A stretch of 64,000 nucleotides of DNA from an uncultured Acidobacteriia bacterium (GCA_903929755.1 CAIYVZ010000207.1:27758-91757), one strand, 5' to 3'; counted from the first letter of the stretch, positions 1-9,005 are shown. The notes: a model not told the origin generated them from the letters alone. Translations and numbers: made by a program.

Positions 1-1304
1 TGGCCAACAACACCACCGGAACCTCCTGTCTCGGCCCTCTCTCCGGTCTCGAAACGCAGAAATCGCTCTACGACGCCAGCCTCCACGCACTCACTGACCC
101 CGCCACCACCACTCTCATCCTCGTCAGCCGCCCCAGCCGCGCCGCCCTCGCCGAAGCCAGCCGCACCAGCCTCGAACTCCTGCAAATGGGCGTCCGCAAC
201 CAGCGACTCTACCTCAATGGCGTCTTCACCGCCCAACTCCCCGCCGATCACGGCACTTACGACCCCGCAGCCCAGGCTCTCGAAGCCCGGGGCAGGGAAG
301 CCCTCGCTTCCATGCCGCCCGCCCTCGCCGCGCTCCCCCGCACCGAAGTCGCCCTCCTGTCCTACGCCCCCATGGGCCTCGCCAACCTGGCGCACGTCTT
401 CAGCCCCATCCCTGCGCTGCCCGAAGCCTTCGCCGTTGAACCCGCCCACCCGTCCGATCAATCCCTCGCCGCGCTCATCGATAACCTCGAACGCCAGGGC
501 AATGGAGTCATCATGACCATGGGTAAAGGCGGTGTCGGCAAGACCACCCTCGCCGCCGCCATCGCCGTCGAACTCGCCCACCGCGGCCACAAAGTTCACC
601 TCAGTACCACCGACCCCGCCGCCCACGTCGCAGCGACACTCGCCGGCGACGGCGATTCCAACAGTGCCGGTCTTGTGCCCAACCTCACCGTCTCCCGCAT
701 CGATCCCGCCGCCGAAACCCGCGACTATTCCCAGGCCGTCATCACCAAAGCCTCGCCCCAACTCGACGCCGCCGCCATCGCGCTCCTCGAAGAGGATCTC
801 CGCTCCCCCTGCACCGAAGAAATCGCCGTCTTCACCGCTTTCGCCCGCACCGTGGAAGAAGGCGAACGAGGCTTTGTCGTCCTCGACACCGCCCCCACTG
901 GCCACACCATCCTCCTGCTCGACGCCGCCGAGGCCTACCATCGCGAAGTTACCCGCACATTAAGTGACCAGCCCGACTCCGTCCGCAATCTCCTCCCGCG
1001 TCTCAGAAATCCCAACTTCACCCGCGTCCTCCTCGTCACCCTCCCCGAAGCCACCCCCGTTCACGAAGCCGCCCACCTCCAGGCCGACCTCGCCCGCGCC
1101 GGCATCACCCCCTACGCCTGGATCGTCAACCAGACCTTCACCGGCCAGCCCTTCACTGACCCAACACTCATCAATCGGGGCCGCCGCGAACAACCCTTCA
1201 TCACCGAAGTTCGCGACAAATTCGCCACCCGCATGGCCACCGTTCCCTGGCAGCCCTTCGAACCCACTGGCCCCGATCGCCTGAGGCAAATCGCACACGC
1301 ATGA
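1..1304 (+). CDS. arsA: Arsenical pump-driving ATPase ArsA, 5'-truncated by the window edge
   Basis: This is the ATPase that energises arsenite extrusion through an ArsB or Acr3 membrane partner. The frame is open from base 3 and shows 433 residues. Two-domain ArsA proteins have about 580, so most of the first ATPase half lies outside the window. The second half shows the deviant Walker A GKGGVGKT (bases 522-545) and the ArsA signature DTAPTGHT (about 885-908). The linker upstream keeps the family pattern GPLSGLETQ (near base 33), so the start lies upstream of the window rather than at the ATG at 186. The stop overlaps the next start by ATGA at 1301-1304. The membrane partner is not visible and may lie upstream. 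Family assignment is secure. Confidence 0.93.
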   Translation, partial: ANNTTGTSCLGPLSGLETQKSLYDASLHALTDPATTTLILVSRPSRAALAEASRTSLELLQMGVRNQRLYLNGVFTAQLPADHGTYDPAAQALEARGREALASMPPALAALPRTEVALLSYAPMGLANLAHVFSPIPALPEAFAVEPAHPSDQSLAALIDNLERQGNGVIMTMGKGGVGKTTLAAAIAVELAHRGHKVHLSTTDPAAHVAATLAGDGDSNSAGLVPNLTVSRIDPAAETRDYSQAVITKASPQLDAAAIALLEEDLRSPCTEEIAVFTAFARTVEEGERGFVVLDTAPTGHTILLLDAAEAYHREVTRTLSDQPDSVRNLLPRLRNPNFTRVLLVTLPEATPVHEAAHLQADLARAGITPYAWIVNQTFTGQPFTDPTLINRGRREQPFITEVRDKFATRMATVPWQPFEPTGPDRLRQIAHA

Positions 1305-1981
1305 GCAAAATCATCCTGAAGAAGCTTGTCGCCGAATTCCTCGGCACCGCCCTCCTGTTAGCTACTGTAGTCGGCTCCGGCATCATGGGCGAGCGCCTCG
1401 CCGGAGGTAACGTAGCCATCGCGCTGCTGGCCAACACCCTCGCCACCGGAGCTATGCTCGTGGCCCTCATCCTCACCTTCGGCCCCATCTCCGGAGCCCA
1501 CTTCAACCCAGCCGTCACCCTCGCCGCCGCAACCCAGCGTGGCCTCCCCTGGTCCGAAGTCCCCGGCTACCTCATCGCCCAAACTACCGGAGCTTTCCTC
1601 GGAGTCGCCACCGCGCACCTCATGTTCGGAGAACTCCTCTTCGCGGCCTCCACTCACATCCGCGCCGGCAACTCCCAACTCTTCAGCGAATTCATCGCCA
1701 CCTTCGGCCTGCTCGCCATCATCTGGGGCGTCGCCCGCACGCGACCCACCGCCGTCCCCTTCGCCGTCGGAACCTACATCACCGGAGCCTACTGGTTCAC
1801 GGCCTCCACATCCTTTGCGAACCCGGCCGTCACCCTCGCCCGAGCCGCCACCAACACCTTCGCCGGAATCCGTCCGCAGGACGCCCCCGGCTTCATCGCC
1901 GCGCAGCTCGCCGGAGCCGCCGCCGCCACACTCCTCTTCCGCTGGCTCGTCCCGCCAACGGACCCCAAGGCCAACTCATGA
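1301..1981 (+). CDS. aqpS: MIP-family aquaglyceroporin, AqpS-like arsenic channel
   Basis: This is a 226-residue inner-membrane channel of the aquaporin/glycerol facilitator family. Both pore motifs are present: HFNPAVT with Asn69-Pro70-Ala71, and FANPAVT with Asn174-Pro175-Ala176, each in a re-entrant half helix among six hydrophobic segments. Its position between arsA and arsC, with ATGA overlaps on both sides, points to arsenite conduction rather than water or glycerol uptake. In Sinorhizobium, AqpS is known to release the arsenite made by ArsC. The arsenic role is inferred from context; the channel family is read directly from the sequence. Confidence 0.88.
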   Translation: MSKIILKKLVAEFLGTALLLATVVGSGIMGERLAGGNVAIALLANTLATGAMLVALILTFGPISGAHFNPAVTLAAATQRGLPWSEVPGYLIAQTTGAFLGVATAHLMFGELLFAASTHIRAGNSQLFSEFIATFGLLAIIWGVARTRPTAVPFAVGTYITGAYWFTASTSFANPAVTLARAATNTFAGIRPQDAPGFIAAQLAGAAAATLLFRWLVPPTDPKANS

Positions 1982-2403
1982 CCCCCAAAAAACGAGTCCT
2001 CATTCTTTGCACCGGAAACTCCGCCCGAAGCCAAATGGCCGAAGGCCTCCTCCGCCACGACGCCGGGGACAAATTCGAAGTGGAAAGCGCCGGCGTAAAA
2101 GCCAGTCTGGTCCGCCCCGAAGCCATTGCCGCCATGGCTGAACTCGGCATCGACCTTACCAGCCACCGCTCCAAAAACGTGACCGAATTCGAAGGCCAGC
2201 CTTTTGACTACGTCATCACCGTCTGCGATAACGCCAAAGAAACCTGCCCCGTCTTTTTCAGTGACGCACAGCGGCTCCACAACACCTTCGAAGACCCGCC
2301 AGCTCCCGGAATCGGTACTCTCGAAGAACGTCTTGCCATCTTCCGTCGGGTCCGCGACGAACTCCGGGGCTGGCTTCGCTCCTTCGCCACCAGTAACCAC
2401 TGA
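1978..2403 (+). CDS. arsC: Arsenate reductase ArsC, LMW-phosphatase/thioredoxin type
   Basis: This 141-residue cytoplasmic enzyme reduces arsenate to arsenite. It belongs to the low-molecular-weight tyrosine phosphatase fold: the CX5R loop CTGNSAR runs from Cys11 to Arg17. Cys83 and Cys90 in VCDNAKETC form the relay pair of the thioredoxin-coupled (Bacillus type) enzymes, not the glutaredoxin-coupled type. The EDPPAPG segment near the C-terminus supplies the usual conserved Asp-Pro. The ATG overlaps the stop of the channel gene, so the two are likely translated together and arsenite is made next to its exit route. It is the last gene of the ars operon seen here; the next gene is convergent. 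Confidence 0.94.
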   Translation: MTPKKRVLILCTGNSARSQMAEGLLRHDAGDKFEVESAGVKASLVRPEAIAAMAELGIDLTSHRSKNVTEFEGQPFDYVITVCDNAKETCPVFFSDAQRLHNTFEDPPAPGIGTLEERLAIFRRVRDELRGWLRSFATSNH

Positions 2404-2472
2404 GCTCGACTCAGCCATTGAGGCATGGAAGTGAACGTTCCTGGAGCGAAGCCCCACCTTCCCCGCCGCCGC

Positions 2473-3828
2473 TTACGCAGTCGGGAAGGGGAACAGATTA
2501 CCGCGTCCCAGCAGCCAGTGGGGATCGAGTCGGCGCTTTACGTCCATCATGGCGGCCACGTGCTCGGGGGCGTACTGGAGGGCGAGCATGCCTGCCTTGC
2601 GCTTGCCCAGGCCATGCTCGGCGGAAACGGTGCCCCCCATCTCCACGGCTTTGGCGGCAAATTCTTTCAGTAACCCCGTGGCCGTCTCAGCCTGAGCCCC
2701 GCTCGCCGGCAGCATGTTCACGTGGACGTGGGCGTCTCCAATGTGCCCGTATACAACGTAGTTGCCGGGTAGCTCCTGTTCGAGGCGCTGCTGGTAGTAA
2801 CGCAGCATGTCGCGATTGCGGCCAACCGGGACTGCGTAGTCGGTGCCCATCTTCATGAAGCCATGGCGGGTCACGAATTCGATCACGAGTTCGGGCAGGG
2901 AATGGCGAAATTTGCGGAAACGCTCGCGGTCGCGCGGTTCGGTGGAAAACCAGGAGGCTTCCGCCATGGCATGGGCGGCTTCCAGGCGTTCTTCCCAGCC
3001 CTCCAGCTCTTCACCTTCAATCAGGAGGGCAGCAGCCGCGCTGCGGGGAATATCGGGGAACCGGGCTCGCAGGAAATCCAGCGCGCTTTTACCCACGTAC
3101 TCCAGCATGCGGAGGTTTCCGGTTTCGCGCCAGCTATCCACGGCATCCAGCGCGTTCTCGTCGGACGCGAAGAAGACGATGCCGCCGAAGAGTTCAGCCG
3201 GCAGCGGCAGCAGCTGGAGTTCGGCCTCCATCACCACCGCGAGCGTGCCCTCTGACCCGCAGATCAGGTCAATCCAGTCCATGTGGGGCTCCAGACGGTA
3301 ACCCGCGGTGCATTTTCGGGTGTCCGGCAGGGGGACGAAAGGGACCGCGAAGTCAACTTTGTCTCCTTTGTGGAATTCGGCGATTCGACCGTCCGCAAAA
3401 GCCACGCGAAGCGCCTGAACGTGGCGGCGGGTGCTGCCGAAGCGGAAACTACGGGAGCCGCTGGCGTTCGTGGAGATGGTACCTCCCACCGAGGCGGTGA
3501 TTTCGGTAGGATCAGGGGCGTAGAACTGTTTGCCGGGGAGCGCGGCGTCACGCAGGGTCAGCAGCGGGACGGCCGCGCCCGCGATGGCCCGTCCCGAGTG
3601 GATTTCGAGGCGCCGGAACCGTTCCATGGAAATCACCCAGCCACCCTGCGCCACGCGTCCGCCGGCCAGGCCCGTCCCGGCACCGGAGATAGTTACGGGC
3701 GTGCGGGTTGCGGTCGCTTCCGCAAGAACGGCGGAAAGCTCCGTTTCGTTTTCGGGGGTAAAGAGGCGCTCGGCATGGCCTTTATAGCCGGAAGCGTCAG
3801 AGAGGTAGTTTTCGAGGGCGGGGAGCAT
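2473..3828 (-). CDS. FAD-linked oxidase, GlcD/D-lactate dehydrogenase-like
   Basis: This 451-residue flavoprotein belongs to the VAO/PCMH family that oxidises 2-hydroxy acids such as glycolate, D-lactate or D-2-hydroxyglutarate. The FAD-binding domain shows the pyrophosphate loop SGAGTGLAGG (residues 48-57) and GGTISTNASGS (115-125). The C-terminal cap has the family pattern AEHGLGKRK close to residue 408. No GlcE or GlcF partner gene and no iron-sulfur domain are adjacent, so it may be a stand-alone dehydrogenase. Substrate cannot be fixed from sequence. It lies 12 bp downstream of adk on the same strand and probably shares its transcript. Confidence 0.85.
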   Translation of the reverse strand: MLPALENYLSDASGYKGHAERLFTPENETELSAVLAEATATRTPVTISGAGTGLAGGRVAQGGWVISMERFRRLEIHSGRAIAGAAVPLLTLRDAALPGKQFYAPDPTEITASVGGTISTNASGSRSFRFGSTRRHVQALRVAFADGRIAEFHKGDKVDFAVPFVPLPDTRKCTAGYRLEPHMDWIDLICGSEGTLAVVMEAELQLLPLPAELFGGIVFFASDENALDAVDSWRETGNLRMLEYVGKSALDFLRARFPDIPRSAAAALLIEGEELEGWEERLEAAHAMAEASWFSTEPRDRERFRKFRHSLPELVIEFVTRHGFMKMGTDYAVPVGRNRDMLRYYQQRLEQELPGNYVVYGHIGDAHVHVNMLPASGAQAETATGLLKEFAAKAVEMGGTVSAEHGLGKRKAGMLALQYAPEHVAAMMDVKRRLDPHWLLGRGNLFPFPTA

Positions 3829-3840
3829 AAACTCTCAGAC

Positions 3841-4530
3841 TTAGCCCTGCTGCCCGTTCCTGCTGCCCGCGCCTGCCGCGACGAAGGGTTCCAGGAAGTT
3901 GGTGATGGCTTCAAAAATGTACACGGGCGACCGGTCACCGGGGATGTGGCAATAATTACCGTTGTAGTAATGGGCCAGCACGGGTTGAGTCTGGGCTTCA
4001 TAGGCCCGCAGCCGTTCGCGAATCACTTCTTCGCGGTCGTCGTGGCGGACCACCAAAAACCCGCCGCAATCATCACAGCGACCGGGAGCGTGGGGGCGGC
4101 GCGAGAGGATGTTGAACATGGCACCGCACGTCTGGCACTGACGCCGGCAAATAATCCGGCTCACCAGAACTTCTGTGGGAACGTCGAGGTGGACCACAAC
4201 GGGATCGGGCATCCCGAGCGCTCTGAGCTCCGTATCGAGGAACTCCGCCTGCCCAATGGTTCGGGGATAGCCGTCGAGCATGAACCCATTCGTGCAGTCC
4301 GGTTTCTCGATTCGCTGTTTCACGATCCGGTTGATGATGTCATCTCCCACCAGACCTCCGGCAGCGATGATGGACTTGGTCTCCAGCCCCAATGCGGTAC
4401 CCGCCGATATTTCGCCACGCAGCATTTCGCCAGTGGAAATAGACGGTATCGCCGAGGGCAGCCAGTCGATAATCATGCGACCCTGGGTACCTTTGCCGGA
4501 ACCTGGGGGGCCAAAGAGGAGAATAACCAA
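3841..4530 (-). CDS. adk: Adenylate kinase with Zn-binding LID
   Basis: This enzyme converts ATP and AMP to two ADP in the cytoplasm. The P-loop GPPGSGKGT spans residues 7-15, and LDGYPRT carries the AMP-site arginine (around 85-91). The LID has four cysteines, Cys132/Cys135 and Cys152/Cys155, which hold structural zinc. At 229 residues it is slightly longer than usual, with a Gly/Gln-rich tail. The start must be the TTG at 4530, because an in-frame TGA lies three codons upstream. The gene sits outside a ribosomal spc operon, so it may be a second adk of the genome; this cannot be tested here. Confidence 0.92.
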   Translation of the reverse strand: MVILLFGPPGSGKGTQGRMIIDWLPSAIPSISTGEMLRGEISAGTALGLETKSIIAAGGLVGDDIINRIVKQRIEKPDCTNGFMLDGYPRTIGQAEFLDTELRALGMPDPVVVHLDVPTEVLVSRIICRRQCQTCGAMFNILSRRPHAPGRCDDCGGFLVVRHDDREEVIRERLRAYEAQTQPVLAHYYNGNYCHIPGDRSPVYIFEAITNFLEPFVAAGAGSRNGQQG

Positions 4531-4624
4531 ACCTTTTCATCTTCCGTTAACATGCCAGGATGTGCAATCGAGGGGTAGCAATCGGGACCACAGGACCGAT
4601 GCGGACCACACGATGAATCCTCGT

Positions 4625-4668
4625 TGTGTTCTGCTGATCGTGTGTTCTGCTGATCTTGTGTTCTGATA
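4625..4668. repeat. 16-bp tandem repeat, 2.75 copies, between adk and the MDR gene
   Basis: The unit TGTGTTCTGCTGATCG occurs at 4625-4640 and again at 4641-4656 with one change (final G to T). A partial third copy runs from 4657 to 4668. It lies in the 146-bp divergent gap between adk and the reductase gene and ends at the reductase ribosome-binding region. Confidence 0.85.
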
Positions 4669-4676
4669 GAAGGACT

Positions 4677-5684
4677 ATGACGAATCGTCGTGTCGTTCTT
4701 GCCTCGCGGCCCGAAGGGGAGCCGTCAGCGGCCAATTTTCGTTTGGAAACCACGGAAACCGGGGCGCTGCATGAGGGGGATGTGCTGCTGCGCACTCTCT
4801 ATCTGTCGATTGACCCCTATATGCGGGGCCGGATGAGTGATGGGCCCTCCTATGCCGCTCCGGTTGCAATCGGCGAAGTGATGGTGGGCGCTACGGTTTG
4901 CGAGGTGGTTGAATCGCAGTTGCCGGGCCTTCAGCCGGGGCAAATCGTCAGCGCTTTCACTGGCTGGCAGGAATACGCTGTTGTCCCAGGCCGTGGCTTG
5001 CGGAAACTGGAGCCGGAGAAAGGTCCCGTTTCGTTGGCTTTGGGGGTGCTGGGGATGCCCGGCCTCACCGCTTACACTGGCCTGCTCAATATTGGGGACC
5101 CCAAACAGGGCGAGACGGTGGTGGTCTCGGCTGCGGCGGGCGCGGTAGGGGCTGTCGTGGGCCAGATCGCGAAGCTGAAAGGCTGCCGCACAGTCGGCAT
5201 CGCGGGCGGCCCGGAAAAGTGCCGCTATGTTGTTGAAGAATTGGGCTTTGACGCCTGCGTGGACCACCGGAGTCCAACTTTGTATGATGATCTCAAGGCC
5301 GCATGTCCGGCCGGCGTGGACGTCTACTTCGAGAATGTGGGGGGCAAAGTTCTGGAATCTGTCCTGCCCCGCATGAACGATTTCAGCCGGATGCCCGTTT
5401 GTGGTCTCATCTCCCAATACAACCAGACGGAACTGCCGCCGGGCCCGGACAGAACCGCCGTCTTGATGCGCGCCGTTCTTACCAGGCGCATTCGGATTCA
5501 GGGCTTTATCGTCCTGGACTATGCGAGCCAAATGTCGGATTTCCTGCGTGACGTCTCAGGCTGGCTCCGGGACGGCAAGATTCGCTACAAAGAAGACATT
5601 GTGGACGGGTTGGAAAATGCTCCCGAGGCCCTTTTCGGCGTGCTGCAGGGTCGTAATTTTGGGAAGATGCTCGTTCGCTTCTAA
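4677..5684 (+). CDS. NADP-dependent oxidoreductase of the MDR family, CurA/PTGR-like
   Basis: This 335-residue zinc-free medium-chain reductase reduces alpha,beta-unsaturated ketones or aldehydes with NADPH. The N-terminal GroES-like fold shows SIDPYMRGRMSD, typical of the leukotriene B4 12-hydroxydehydrogenase/CurA branch. The Rossmann domain carries SAAAGAVGAVVGQIAK as its dinucleotide loop, and YFENVGG follows in the expected place. The ATG at 4677 is chosen because AGAAGG lies just upstream. The same frame also contains an ATG at 4656, but that falls inside the 16-bp repeat. Substrate is unknown; detoxification of reactive carbonyls is the usual role. Confidence 0.9.
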   Translation: MTNRRVVLASRPEGEPSAANFRLETTETGALHEGDVLLRTLYLSIDPYMRGRMSDGPSYAAPVAIGEVMVGATVCEVVESQLPGLQPGQIVSAFTGWQEYAVVPGRGLRKLEPEKGPVSLALGVLGMPGLTAYTGLLNIGDPKQGETVVVSAAAGAVGAVVGQIAKLKGCRTVGIAGGPEKCRYVVEELGFDACVDHRSPTLYDDLKAACPAGVDVYFENVGGKVLESVLPRMNDFSRMPVCGLISQYNQTELPPGPDRTAVLMRAVLTRRIRIQGFIVLDYASQMSDFLRDVSGWLRDGKIRYKEDIVDGLENAPEALFGVLQGRNFGKMLVRF

Positions 5685-5708
5685 GCCTCGTGCGTTTCTG
5701 AAAACCGT

Positions 5709-6230
5709 ATGTCACTGACAACACTCATCAGCGAAGAGCAGATCCAAAATCGCGTCCGCGAAATCGGCGCGCAAATTAACCAGGACTATCCCGACGGTAC
5801 GCTTTACCTGATCGGGATTCTGAAGGGCGCTTGCTTTTTCCTGGCCGACCTGGCGCGGACCATTGAACGCGACGCTTTTATCGACTTCATGGCGATTTCC
5901 AGCTACGGAGCCGAAAAGACTTCATCCGGCGAGGTCCGGATCGTCAAGGACATCGATATCTCGCTCGAAGGCGCCGATGTCCTCATCATTGAAGACATCA
6001 TCGACAGCGGCGTGACGCTGAATTATCTGACCAACCTGCTGCTGGCCCGCAAACCCCGTTCCGTCCGCATCGCAGCCTTGCTCGATAAACCGGATCGCCG
6101 AAAACGCCACGTGGATGTCGCCTACGTCGGTTTCCGTATCCCGGACGAGTTCGTGGTCGGCTATGGCCTTGATTACGCAGAGCGGTACAGGAATCTGCGG
6201 GATGTCTGCATCCTCGACCCCGACGTATAG
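5709..6230 (+). CDS. hpt: Hypoxanthine phosphoribosyltransferase
   Basis: This 173-residue purine-salvage enzyme makes IMP (and often GMP) from the free base and PRPP. The PRPP-binding motif VLIIEDIIDSGVTL is at residues 91-104, and the ILKGACFF segment of the active-site lid is at 37-44. The C-terminal DEFVVGYGLDYAERYRNL, which closes over the base, is also intact. Length and order match bacterial Hpt. It follows the MDR gene by 24 bp on the same strand and precedes the ROK kinase by 36 bp, so the three may form one transcript. Confidence 0.95.
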   Translation: MSLTTLISEEQIQNRVREIGAQINQDYPDGTLYLIGILKGACFFLADLARTIERDAFIDFMAISSYGAEKTSSGEVRIVKDIDISLEGADVLIIEDIIDSGVTLNYLTNLLLARKPRSVRIAALLDKPDRRKRHVDVAYVGFRIPDEFVVGYGLDYAERYRNLRDVCILDPDV

Positions 6231-6266
6231 GCTCCAAAGTAATCTCCGGCCTGTTACGCTGGGGCT

Positions 6267-7295
6267 GTGAAAGTTGTTGCGGGCATTGATCTCGGCGGAA
6301 CCGCCGTTAATTACACTTTTCTCGCCGGCGACGGTGCGGCGGGCGGCGAACGCTTCCTCATTGACGGGCTGTGTGAGTACCCGGCGCTGTCTCGCGAAGG
6401 TCCCGCGGTCTGTCTAAAGCAGATTGAAGACGGTCTGGCGATCGCGGCACAGAGCGCTGGCGTCCGGCTGGAAGATATTGCGGTCGTTGGTCTGGATACC
6501 CCGGGTCCGGCCAGCGCGAGCGGGGTTCTGAGCGCACGAGGTTCCACCAATTTCGTCCATGCGGACTGGAGCGGTTTTGATATTCGCGCTGCTCTGGAGG
6601 CACGCCTTGGTAAGCCGGTTACCTACCTCAATGACGGCAATGCGGGCGCGCTTTGGGGCCATTTCGTTCTTTTCGGTGCGAAAAATACCGCCACTTCGGT
6701 TTCCGCCATCATCGGGACTGGGCTCGGCGGTGGTGTCATTGTTGAGGGCGCAACGGTAATTCGAGGTCGTAAGGGCTTCGGCGGGGAACTGGGGCACGTG
6801 CTGATCCCGTACCAAAGCATCGCGGATACCGAAGGTCTGCGGCCGGAGTGCAATTGCGGCCGCATGGGTGATCTGGAAGCGCTGTGTTCCCTGACTGCGA
6901 TTGAAAAATCATTGCTCCCGTACTTTCTGGGCCGCTTTCCAAGCCATGAACTGGCAGCCGTGGGCGACTTGCGGAAAGCCTCGAAGCTGGTGCGGGGTCT
7001 GGCGGAGCGGGGAGATACCATGTGCCGGGAGATTTTCCGGGTTCAGGCCCACGCCCTGGGACTTTTCTTCGACGAGATGATCAACACGTTTGATCCCGAC
7101 GCCCTGATTGTGGGCGGCGGCGCGATTGAGACTTCCGGCGATTTCCAGACATGGTTCGTGGCGGAGATTCGCCACGGCATGCCCGGCCAGCGGGCGGAGC
7201 AGGCCGATATCCCGATCCATATTATGCCCAATGGCGATACCGCGGGCGCGCGCGGGGCTGCCATTGAAGCTCTGCGGTATGCCCGGACTCTTTGA
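6267..7295 (+). CDS. ROK-family sugar kinase (glucokinase-like)
   Basis: This 342-residue cytoplasmic kinase probably phosphorylates glucose or another hexose. It shows the N-terminal phosphate loop GIDLGGTAVNY (residues 6-16), the GTGLGGG adenosine loop and GGELGHV with the ROK histidine. The zinc site is unusual: the family pattern CxCGxxGCxE reads CNCGRMGDLE here, so the third cysteine is replaced by Asp. The start is a GTG at 6267; no Shine-Dalgarno sequence is visible and TACGCT lies 6 nt upstream of it. Hexose kinase activity is known for the family; the precise sugar is not predictable. Confidence 0.85.
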   Translation: MKVVAGIDLGGTAVNYTFLAGDGAAGGERFLIDGLCEYPALSREGPAVCLKQIEDGLAIAAQSAGVRLEDIAVVGLDTPGPASASGVLSARGSTNFVHADWSGFDIRAALEARLGKPVTYLNDGNAGALWGHFVLFGAKNTATSVSAIIGTGLGGGVIVEGATVIRGRKGFGGELGHVLIPYQSIADTEGLRPECNCGRMGDLEALCSLTAIEKSLLPYFLGRFPSHELAAVGDLRKASKLVRGLAERGDTMCREIFRVQAHALGLFFDEMINTFDPDALIVGGGAIETSGDFQTWFVAEIRHGMPGQRAEQADIPIHIMPNGDTAGARGAAIEALRYARTL

Positions 7296-7403
7296 CGCGG
7301 GGTAGGGCAGGCACTTTTGCCCTCGTTTTCAGCCTCCCGGCAAAGACTTCCCCCCATGCCGCTCACCTCCATGTGCCGGGTACGGACGTGGGCTTGTGCC
7401 GAG

Positions 7404-9005
7404 TCATTGTGCTCCTCCAGCAGTACCGACCCCTGCTTTGAGCTGAATCTCAACTTCCAGGCCGCCTTCGGCGCGGTTGCGGCACTGCACCGTCCCCTGG
7501 CAGGCTTCCACGCAGCTCCTCACGATGGCAAGCCCCAGGCCAGCGCCCCCGGAAGCCCGGTTTCTGGAAACTTCGGGGCGGTAGAACGGGGCGAAGACCC
7601 GGTCCAGATCCTCCGGCTTGAGGCCGGGACCGCTGTCCCGAATCACAATCGTCGCCACCCCGGCCTGCTGCCCGCAATGAATGGAAACGGGCCCGTCGGC
7701 TCCGGCATAACGGATGGCGTTCCGGACTATATTGGAGACGGCCCGCACCAGCATGGCTTCGTCGGCCTGGGCGAACACGGGCTCCTCGCATTCCACCCGG
7801 ACGACGTCCTGTCCTGTCGCTTCCCGTGCCACCGCAAGGCGAACGGCCTGACCGACATCCACGTCGCGCAGCGGACGCCGCGCCGCTTCCATGCCCGCCT
7901 TTGAGAAAGTTAGCAATTCGCTTAAAAGCTCGGACATCTGCCGGACTTCATCCTGCACCTCGGTGACGGCCCCCTGATGCTCTTCCGCCGTACGTTGTTC
8001 CAGAATGCCGAGGCCGAACTGGATGCGCGCGAGGGGCGCGCAGAGCTCGTGCGCAATGTCACCCAGGAAGCGTTTCTGGCCTGTTACGAAGCCGGCAAGG
8101 CGTCCCGTCATTCGATTAATGGCGCTGGCCAGTTGGCCCAGTTCATCGCCCCGGCCCTCCTTGAGGTGCAGCTCAAAGTCCCCCTGCGAAATACGTTCGG
8201 TGGCCCGTGTGAGCTGCGAAATGGAACGGGTCAGGCTGCGAATAAACGGGAGCCAGCATATCGCGAAGATTGTGATTACAGCAAGCATGGCGGCCAGCCA
8301 GGGCTTAAGGTCAAAGACCAGCGGGGTTCCGTAGAAAGACTTCGCCGAGATCAGCAGGCTGCCGGGCAGCGGCCTGTCTCCGTAGCGATCCGGAAGCGGC
8401 ATCCGAATTCCCACCCAATAGCGGTCTCCGGCGGACACCTGAAATACGGGTGTGCCGTCGCGATTCCAGATGGTGGGGAGGCTGGGGCCTCTTCCCGCGC
8501 CGTCCTCGCCGGGAGGACCATAGCGCCCCCTCCCCGGCCGAGGCGGGGGCGCGTCGTCAGGCGACTGCGAGTTGGGTGCCGGTTGATTCCGCAGCCAACG
8601 GGGCTCCTGTGGCGGTCGCCGACCTGCTTTCCCCCGGTCCCCGGGGCGACGATTGAGTTCTTCCACAACTTCGGAGGGAAGCGTGACGGCCCGGCCCGCC
8701 TGCTGCGTACCGGTGTTGCGGAACAGGTAGAAATCGGCCCCGTAGATGGCGGCGTACCTGCCCATCAGGGCGGTTTGCTCGTCGAGGCTGGTGTGTTCCA
8801 GTTCCAGCGAAACCTGCCGCGCCACAGCAACTACCCGGTCGGTTGCAGGGGCAAACAGCAGGGTGCTGATGTCCATCCCGTAGTAGTATTGGGCCACCAG
8901 CACAAAAGCTGCCACCAGGAGTACCAGATTGGCCAGCACCAGCAGCATGATCTTCGCCGATAGCGACAGCCGGCCGCTTTTCGGTCGTGGTGCCGCTTCG
9001 CTCAA
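7404..9005 (-). CDS. Sensor histidine kinase, CpxA-like
   Basis: This 533-residue inner-membrane sensor pairs with the upstream response regulator. Transmembrane segments lie at about 18-41 and 235-257. The periplasmic loop between them contains an unusual low-complexity stretch rich in Pro, Arg and Gly (about 120-175). HAMP follows, then the H-box AHELCAPLARI with His319, where the common Arg-Thr after HEL is replaced by Cys-Ala. The N-box (NIVRNAIRYA) and G-boxes (DSGPGLKPED, GGAGLGLAIV) are complete, so it should be an active kinase. The TTG start at 9005 overlaps the regulator stop (TTGA), which supports translational coupling. Envelope stress is the usual input of the family; here the signal is unknown. 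Confidence 0.88.
   Translation of the reverse strand: MSEAAPRPKSGRLSLSAKIMLLVLANLVLLVAAFVLVAQYYYGMDISTLLFAPATDRVVAVARQVSLELEHTSLDEQTALMGRYAAIYGADFYLFRNTGTQQAGRAVTLPSEVVEELNRRPGDRGKAGRRPPQEPRWLRNQPAPNSQSPDDAPPPRPGRGRYGPPGEDGAGRGPSLPTIWNRDGTPVFQVSAGDRYWVGIRMPLPDRYGDRPLPGSLLISAKSFYGTPLVFDLKPWLAAMLAVITIFAICWLPFIRSLTRSISQLTRATERISQGDFELHLKEGRGDELGQLASAINRMTGRLAGFVTGQKRFLGDIAHELCAPLARIQFGLGILEQRTAEEHQGAVTEVQDEVRQMSELLSELLTFSKAGMEAARRPLRDVDVGQAVRLAVAREATGQDVVRVECEEPVFAQADEAMLVRAVSNIVRNAIRYAGADGPVSIHCGQQAGVATIVIRDSGPGLKPEDLDRVFAPFYRPEVSRNRASGGAGLGLAIVRSCVEACQGTVQCRNRAEGGLEVEIQLKAGVGTAGGAQ

Noticed and set aside
3283..4578. Long rightward open frame of 431 codons
   Set aside because: It lies antisense to the FAD oxidase and adk genes, which have clear family motifs. 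Its predicted product is low-complexity and matches nothing.
7977..8963. Rightward open frame of 328 codons
   Set aside because: Antisense to the CpxA-like kinase, which has all its catalytic boxes in the other strand.
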